DNA of 8,606 nt, from positions 1 to 8,606 of the forward strand of contig JAJYGU010000270.1 of assembly GCA_021784975.1 (NCBI GenBank), written 5' to 3'. Under the pieces are notes generated by a model. That model had not been told where the DNA came from, did no database searches, and saw only the letters and a program-made list of their open reading frames with translations. Shown piece by piece: positions 4,719 through 8,606 of this stretch. The translations under genes were made by a program, and so were the position numbers. The stretch's first letter is position 1. Each line of letters starts with the position of its first letter. This DNA is from Planctomycetota bacterium (GTDB taxonomy: Bacteria; Planctomycetota; Planctomycetia; Pirellulales; Thermoguttaceae).

Positions 4719-6089
4719 TTGACGTATTGGCTCACCACGACTCTGTTCAGCTTGACCTACCTCGCCTTGGCCTTCGGACGGGTGCCGGGGCTCCGCATCG
4801 ACCGGGCCGGGATCGCGCTGGTGGGGGCGACGCTCATGCTGGTCACCGGCACGATCAGTTTCGAACAAGCCATCCGTCCCGAGTGCATCGACTATAGGAC
4901 TCTTGCCCTGTTGTTCGGGATGATGGTGGTCGTCGGTTTCTTGCGGATCTCGGGTCTGCTGGACGGGGTAATGCGGCTGGTGTTCGACGGCATCCGCTCC
5001 TCCCTGACGGAAAAAGGGGGCAGGCACCTTGTGCCGGCACGGCCCGAAGGCGGGCACCGACGCGGAGCGTTGGTCGTCGCACAAAAGGTGCCTGTCCCCT
5101 TTTTCCTGCTGGCGCTGACGATCGCGGTATCCGGCGTGCTATCAGCATTCCTGATCAACGACATCGTATGCCTGGCCCTGACGCCGCTGGTGTTGCGGCT
5201 GGCGAAGCGGCTGCGGTTTGATCCGGTGCCGCATTTGATCGCCCTGGCCACGGCGGCCAACATCGGTTCCACCGGCACCATCACCGGCAATCCACAGAAC
5301 ATCTATATCGGCTCGCATTCCGGCATCGCCTATCTGCGTTTCGCCGTTCGGCTGCTGCCGATCGCCGCGTTGGGGCTGGTGCTCGATTTCCTGGTGATTG
5401 CCCTGATCTATCGCCGCCAACTGAAGGCGGAAAGTCCCATGGATGAGGCTCGCTCCGCACGCCCCACCCTACGTGACTTTGCCTCCCCTCTCCGCCCTCC
5501 GGCTTCCGCCTTCCGTCTTCTCCAATGGAAAAGCGCCATCGTGGCCCTGATCGCGGTGGCGCTGTTCTTCACCGGGCTGCCGCTGGAGTTGGTGGCCCTC
5601 GGGGCGGCGGCCGTCCTACTGCTGGGCCGCACGCGGTCCGAGCTGGTCTACCGTCGGATCGACTGGAGCTTGTTGGTCCTCTTTGTCGGGCTGTTCATTG
5701 TGGTTCACGCTTTTCAGCTTCATGTGGTAGACCAATGGAACATCGTGCATTGGCACTGGTTGCTGAGCCGTCCGGTGGGCTTGCTAAGCCTGGTGGCCGC
5801 GGCTTTGTCGAATCTGGTCAGCAACGTGCCCGCCGTCTTGCTGATGGAGCCGGTGCTCAAGGCGATTTCGCCGGCCGGTCGAGAGACCGCCTGGCTGGCC
5901 TTGGCCATGTCGAGCACGCTGGCCGGCAACCTCACCGTGCTGGGCTCGGTGGCCAACCTGATCGTGCTGGAAAGCGGCAGGCGCGAAGGGGTGAAGGTGT
6001 CCTTCTGGGAGTACGGCAAAGTCGGCGTGCCGCTGACGATCGTGACGTTGGCGGTGGGCATCGCCTGGCTGGCGCTGGTGCCCTACTAA
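4719..6089 (+). CDS. ArsB/NhaD-type (IT superfamily, SLC13-like) membrane transporter with in-frame palindromic insertion
   Basis: Multi-spanning inner-membrane permease of the CitMHS/ArsB fold (COG1055-like), likely moving an anion or sodium; the substrate is unknown. Two inverted half repeats are visible: SGVLSAFLINDIVCLALTP (138-156) with NIGSTGTITGNPQNIYIG (181-198) in the first, and ALSNLVSNVPAVLL (362-375) with STLAGNLTVLGSVANLIVLE (399-418) in the second. I favour the TTG at 4719 (456 residues) because helix 1 (WLTTTLFSLTYLALAFGRVPG) begins there. A GTG at 4647 would add 24 residues without family character that overlap the start of the minus-strand remnant. Neither start has a Shine-Dalgarno sequence. 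Residues 97-129 (TEKGGRHLVP...KVPVPFF) are translated from the palindrome at 5009-5106 and sit just before the SGVLSAF helix. Residues about 258-267 come from a heptanucleotide repeat in the central loop. Both are hydrophilic additions in loops, and the frame is intact throughout. The stop is 2 nt from the TadG stop. Confidence 0.9.
   Translation: MTYWLTTTLFSLTYLALAFGRVPGLRIDRAGIALVGATLMLVTGTISFEQAIRPECIDYRTLALLFGMMVVVGFLRISGLLDGVMRLVFDGIRSSLTEKGGRHLVPARPEGGHRRGALVVAQKVPVPFFLLALTIAVSGVLSAFLINDIVCLALTPLVLRLAKRLRFDPVPHLIALATAANIGSTGTITGNPQNIYIGSHSGIAYLRFAVRLLPIAALGLVLDFLVIALIYRRQLKAESPMDEARSARPTLRDFASPLRPPASAFRLLQWKSAIVALIAVALFFTGLPLELVALGAAAVLLLGRTRSELVYRRIDWSLLVLFVGLFIVVHAFQLHVVDQWNIVHWHWLLSRPVGLLSLVAAALSNLVSNVPAVLLMEPVLKAISPAGRETAWLALAMSSTLAGNLTVLGSVANLIVLESGRREGVKVSFWEYGKVGVPLTIVTLAVGIAWLALVPY
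5009..5106. repeat. Interrupted-palindrome (REP/MITE-like) element, copy B, inside the transporter gene
   Basis: The left arm 5009-5034 begins GGAAAAAGGGGGCAGGCACC. The right arm 5079-5106, read on the minus strand, begins GGAAAAAGGGGACAGGCACC. They differ by one base in the first 20 and by two extra T before GTGC. Inside are GCCCG-AAGG-CGGGC (5042-5055) and ACCGACGC-GGA-GCGTTGGT (5056-5074, one G-T pair), so the whole folds as a cloverleaf. All of it is translated without a stop. The ends match copy A at 2716-2792. The exact insertion boundaries and any target duplication cannot be read without an empty-site homologue. Confidence 0.8.
5491..5518 (+). repeat. Four imperfect heptanucleotide repeats (TCCGNCY) within the transporter gene
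   Basis: The copies are TCCGCCC, TCCGGCT, TCCGCCT and TCCGTCT, starting at 5491, 5498, 5505 and 5512, in a pyrimidine-rich stretch (from about 5480). They encode part of the hydrophilic central loop between the two halves of the transporter (SPLRPPASAFRLL). Three copies (21 nt) would keep the frame, which may explain tolerance. This resembles a short tandem repeat expansion. Confidence 0.5.
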
Positions 6090-6091
6090 GC

Positions 6092-7441
6092 TCACTCGAC
6101 CAGGTTTGCCTCCCGCAGCGGGGCCGTGCCGCTGTCCGTGTAGTTGATGATGATGTTGCCGCCGCCCGAAAGATTGAGGTCCTGGCTGATGTACTGCGAG
6201 CCGATCACCGCGCTGCCGTTGCCGCTGGCCGTCAGCGTGCCGTTGGCGAGGTAGAAGGTCCCGATCATCGTAAAATTGCCGTTGCCGGTGATCGACATGG
6301 GCTGGGTCGCGGCACGGTTCTGCCAGAATAGCAGACCCTGATAGGGCCCCTGGGTCAGGGCGGAGATGTTTACGGTCCCCGACGAGTTTCCCGAGATGTT
6401 GATTACTTGGGAGTTCGAAGAACTGGAGGGGTTGTTGTAGATCATCACCCCGCCGGCGGTGCTGGAATCCATCACGATGTTGGCCCCGGTGGACGTCAAG
6501 CCACAGCCGTCGAGGTAGTAGACACCGCCAGCGGAATTGGCGCTGGCCTGCTGCAAGATCACTACGTCACCGGAGTTGAAATTGGGCAGTGTGGTGTAGC
6601 GTCCCGGCGTAAGGGTGTACTGTTTGTTGCCGTTACCGATGTTCGTGGTGGTCATCGTGCCATATGCCGGAACGGGCGGATCGGGCAGATAGCGGAGCGG
6701 GTCCAGCGACGGGGGTGCTCCGGTTTGCACCGGACCGTTGAAGGTGCCGCTGTAGCCGCCCGTGATCTGGAAGCCGGCGGCAGTGATGCCGCCGCCCCCG
6801 CTGACCACCCCCGCCTGTGAGTCGCTGGAATCAACGATGACTTTTGCCCCTGGCGTGCCCGGCGTGCCCCCCGTCACCGACAGGCCCGCCCCGCCGGAAG
6901 CATTCAGCGACGCCTTTCCACTGGGGTCGAGAACGATGACGCCCAGGTTCGAGCCGCCCCAAAAGCCTCGGGCGACTGCCCGCGCCGTCACTGGAATCGC
7001 CGTGCCGCCCCAAAGCTGGCTAAAGGCGCGGCCCTGGTAGTAGGTGATGAGCACTTCGGCATAGACGGGGCCATAAGTTGGGGTGCCCGTGAAGGGGCCG
7101 CTCTTGGGCGGAATATTGACGGTGACCGTTGCGGTGGTGCCGTTGTTGGGGAAGCCGTTGGCGGTGGCCGAGGCCAAGGCAGCCGCCGCGGCGGTCCCGC
7201 CGGGGTCGAGGACGGCATAGTTGCTCTTGGCGATGGCGGGGAAGTTGCAATACAACTCGGTGGCTGCGGCCAGGGCCGCGGCATCGGCCGCCCCCTGGAC
7301 CTTGCGGTGATTATCGCGGAATAGGCCCCCGTCCAACGCGAGCGCCAAAATGCCGAATAGGACGATAAGTAGCACGGCCACCGCGACAGCGACTGCCCCG
7401 CGCCGCCGACAGGTGCGACAGCAAACCCATTTGCGTGGCAT
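6092..7441 (-). CDS. TadG-like pilus-assembly protein with a C-terminal beta-rich domain
   Basis: Membrane-anchored protein of Tad (Flp) pilus or related secretion loci; a structural or assembly role is inferred from the family. The 449 residues open with a basic head (MPRKWVCCRTCRRRG) and one membrane helix (15-38). The TadE/G N-terminal signature follows: DGGLFRDNHRKVQGAADAAALAAATEL (37-63). The remainder is exported and rich in Gly, Ser, Thr and Asn with repeating short strands, and has GPYQGLLFWQNR (365-376) followed by SGNGSAVIGSQYIS-type repeats. That arrangement is known in other TadG-like proteins (GPYxGILFxQ) and suggests a beta-helix or bactofilin-like fold. There is no von Willebrand A domain. 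The ATG at 7441 is chosen over the GTG at 7456 because GGAGGT (7449-7454) is 7 nt upstream of it. It is the last gene of the TadE-TadE-TadG run, 31 nt after its neighbour, and ends 2 nt from the convergent transporter. Confidence 0.85.
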   Translation of the reverse strand: MPRKWVCCRTCRRRGAVAVAVAVLLIVLFGILALALDGGLFRDNHRKVQGAADAAALAAATELYCNFPAIAKSNYAVLDPGGTAAAAALASATANGFPNNGTTATVTVNIPPKSGPFTGTPTYGPVYAEVLITYYQGRAFSQLWGGTAIPVTARAVARGFWGGSNLGVIVLDPSGKASLNASGGAGLSVTGGTPGTPGAKVIVDSSDSQAGVVSGGGGITAAGFQITGGYSGTFNGPVQTGAPPSLDPLRYLPDPPVPAYGTMTTTNIGNGNKQYTLTPGRYTTLPNFNSGDVVILQQASANSAGGVYYLDGCGLTSTGANIVMDSSTAGGVMIYNNPSSSSNSQVINISGNSSGTVNISALTQGPYQGLLFWQNRAATQPMSITGNGNFTMIGTFYLANGTLTASGNGSAVIGSQYISQDLNLSGGGNIIINYTDSGTAPLREANLVE

Positions 7442-7448
7442 AGCAGTA

Positions 7449-7454
7449 ACCTCC
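7449..7454 (-). promoter_or_regulatory. Ribosome binding site of the TadG-like gene
   Basis: GGAGGT on the minus strand, 7 nt before the ATG at 7441. It rules out the GTG at 7456, which would lie upstream of it. The same motif and spacing precede the neighbouring TadE-like gene. Confidence 0.8.
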
Positions 7455-7472
7455 ACTCCCTAATCTCAAGGG

Positions 7473-7964
7473 CTAATAGGACATCTGCATTTCCGACGTG
7501 CTTGTCAGCGTGATGGGACCGATGAGGTACAACTCCGGAAACCATTGGTACGTCACCGTCACCATCACGTAGTTTTGCATGTTCGAGTAACCCGGCGGAG
7601 TCAGGTTCGGGTTCCACACGGCGTAGGTCGGCATCGTGGTCGGTTGCGTCCACGAGACGTTGACTTGCAACTGGCTCGGGTCCAGCAACACCGCCTCCCC
7701 GGCGAGATAATTGGACAGTTGAGCGCTGCTGGTCACCGCCGGAACGCCGGTCCGTTGGTCGATGCCCTCTTGCTGATACATGCCGCCGTGCGTCGAGGCG
7801 TAGCGGGCCCCGTCGCGAGCCAGGTGGGCCACCTCTTGGTAGCGGAAGATCCCCAGTCCCCCCACGATCTGTGCGAAGACCAGTAGCAGCAGCACCGGCG
7901 CAACCACCGCAAACTCAACCATGGCGGCCCCACGGCGCTGACGGCTGCGATGCTTGGCATGCAT
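7473..7964 (-). CDS. TadE-like (TadE/TadF) minor pilin-type membrane protein
   Basis: Small bitopic protein of the TadE family (PF07811-like), 163 residues, expected to act as a pseudopilin or assembly factor of a Tad-type pilus. The basic head MHAKHRSRQRRG leads into GAAMVEFAVVAPVLLLLVFAQIVGG. The glycine at 12 followed by Glu at +5 and Phe fits the G/xxxxEF site cut by TadV-type prepilin peptidases in the known TadE and TadF. The membrane helix spans about 16-38. EVAHLARDGARYAS (about 44-57) is the usual segment after the helix. The C-terminal part is periplasmic or exported, with beta-like character (VMVTVTYQWFPELYLIGPITLTSTSEMQMSY). The ATG at 7964 is fixed by GGAGGT (7972-7977). It is second in the minus-strand run. 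Confidence 0.87.
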   Translation of the reverse strand: MHAKHRSRQRRGAAMVEFAVVAPVLLLLVFAQIVGGLGIFRYQEVAHLARDGARYASTHGGMYQQEGIDQRTGVPAVTSSAQLSNYLAGEAVLLDPSQLQVNVSWTQPTTMPTYAVWNPNLTPPGYSNMQNYVMVTVTYQWFPELYLIGPITLTSTSEMQMSY

Positions 7965-7971
7965 GGCCTTT

Positions 7972-7977
7972 ACCTCC
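7972..7977 (-). promoter_or_regulatory. Ribosome binding site of the second TadE-like gene
   Basis: GGAGGT on the minus strand, 7 nt before the ATG at 7964. It excludes the longer frame that could start at 8066, whose extra residues have no TadE character. Confidence 0.8.
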
Positions 7978-8088
7978 GTCCGCCAATTCGGACTGGCTCC
8001 GTCGCAAGCTTCGGGCCTGGCCGGCAAAAACGTGTCAGGGCGACGCTGCCCGACCCATGTTGCCACATTGCGCCGGCGGCTGTCGTCC

Positions 8089-8541
8089 TCAATTGAACGT
8101 CGGTGAGGCCGGGAGGACGCTCATCCGGACGGTGCGATTGAGGTTCACTTGTCGCGGGATGCCGGGATATTGGGTAATCGTCGTAAACGGATAAGTCACA
8201 GTGACGCTCACATAGGTCGGGTTGATGCTGCTGTCGGTGCTCGAGTTGACGCTTAACTGCTGCAGGTTCAGGTTGCTGGCGTCCCTCTGGGCAGCCGCCT
8301 GCGCCGCGGCCTGAATGCTATTGGCGGTGAGGGGATAATTCGTCGGATCGGAGGCCCACAGTGCGCCCCCCAGGGCGCCGTCGCGGGCACAGTTGCTGAC
8401 CGTCAGCGAACAGTAGAAGACCCGGCAAAAATCAATGGTCGCCAGAAAGACGAAGCACAGGAAGGGAAGCAGCAGGGCGAACTCGACGGTGGCCGCTCCC
8501 CGACGGGCTCGCCGTGACGCGCACGGAAACCAGCGGCTCAT
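8089..8541 (-). CDS. TadE-like minor pilin-type membrane protein (first of the run)
   Basis: 150-residue TadE-family protein. A basic head MSRWFPCASRRARRG is followed by GAATVEFALLLPFLCFVFLATIDFCRVFY, the canonical TadE signature. G15 with Glu20 and Phe21 fits the prepilin-peptidase site, and the helix spans about 19-41. NCARDGALGGAL (about 50-61) corresponds to the ARxGAR-like segment of the family. The exported C-terminus contains YVSVTVTYPFTTI and ends in LNRTVRMSVLPAS, as is common for TadE. The ATG at 8541 is preferred to a TTG at 8562 because the family head begins there; only a weak AAAGGG precedes it. It differs clearly in sequence from the second TadE-like protein, so this is not a recent duplication. 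A 124-nt gap separates it from the next gene. Confidence 0.87.
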   Translation of the reverse strand: MSRWFPCASRRARRGAATVEFALLLPFLCFVFLATIDFCRVFYCSLTVSNCARDGALGGALWASDPTNYPLTANSIQAAAQAAAQRDASNLNLQQLSVNSSTDSSINPTYVSVTVTYPFTTITQYPGIPRQVNLNRTVRMSVLPASPTFN

Positions 8542-8606
8542 GGTCACGCCCTTTGCAGACAAGTCCCCAGATACAGCGCTACTGTCTCCACCTAAACTCT
8601 AGGTCA
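8542..8606. other. Region upstream of the tad-like run, cut by the window
   Basis: I see no clear promoter boxes or gene in these 65 nt. The run may begin here or may be the tail of a longer tad operon beyond the window. Confidence 0.4.

Noticed and set aside
3300..5084. 594-codon open frame on the minus strand antisense to mcsB and the transporter start
   Set aside because: It is the complement of strongly supported genes in GC-rich codons, is rich in Asp, His and Gln without any domain, and its apparent start lies in the transporter. Only its 4585-4670 part is kept, as a possible gene stump.
7990..8002. GGACTGGCTCCGT matching 13 nt of the right end of the 2716-2792 element
   Set aside because: There is no partner arm nearby, and one or two such 13-nt matches are expected by chance in a window of this size.
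7965..8088. Possible extra small gene between the two TadE-like genes
   Set aside because: The 124 nt contain no start with a ribosome binding site and no TadE-like sequence.

Overview
The window looks like chromosomal DNA of a GC-rich bacterium, most probably a planctomycete of the Pirellulales type. The evidence is the McsA/McsB pair in a non-Firmicute setting, a TrpE of planctomycete flavour, a TadE/TadE/TadG set in which two genes have GGAGGT ribosome binding sites while most other genes lack one, and intergenic palindromes with CAGGCA cores. The phylum assignment is an inference from recognised protein character, not from a marker gene. No rRNA, tRNA, CRISPR array or transposase was seen.

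Layout. 1-585 (-) is the N-terminal 195 codons of a major facilitator transporter of the anion:cation symporter type, cut by the window edge. 586-850 is a non-coding gap holding a chain of short palindromes. 851-2392 (-) is trpE, which makes anthranilate from chorismate. 2393-2983 is a long divergent spacer with overlapping hairpins in the trpE leader, an interrupted-palindrome element (2716-2792) and a near-consensus sigma-70 promoter whose spacer contains eight G in a row. 2984-4574 (+) is an mcsA-mcsB operon encoding protein-arginine kinase and its zinc-finger activator. 4575-4718 carries what looks like the decapitated start of a lost minus-strand gene. 4719-6089 (+) is an ArsB/NhaD-type (IT superfamily) membrane transporter interrupted in frame by a 98-bp palindromic element. 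6092-8541 (-) is a three-gene run, TadE-like, TadE-like and TadG-like, encoding minor pilus or secretion-associated membrane proteins. It meets the transporter tail to tail with two bases between the stops.

The genes do not form one pathway. They are four separate units: amino-acid biosynthesis with transport, protein quality control, ion transport, and Tad-type surface structures. The part most worth a second look is the repeat biology. Two elements share GGGGACAGGCACC-like ends and a cloverleaf-like fold; one lies just upstream of the mcsAB promoter and the other has become about 33 codons of a membrane protein. A separate family of GTCAGGC palindromes fills the gap downstream of trpE.
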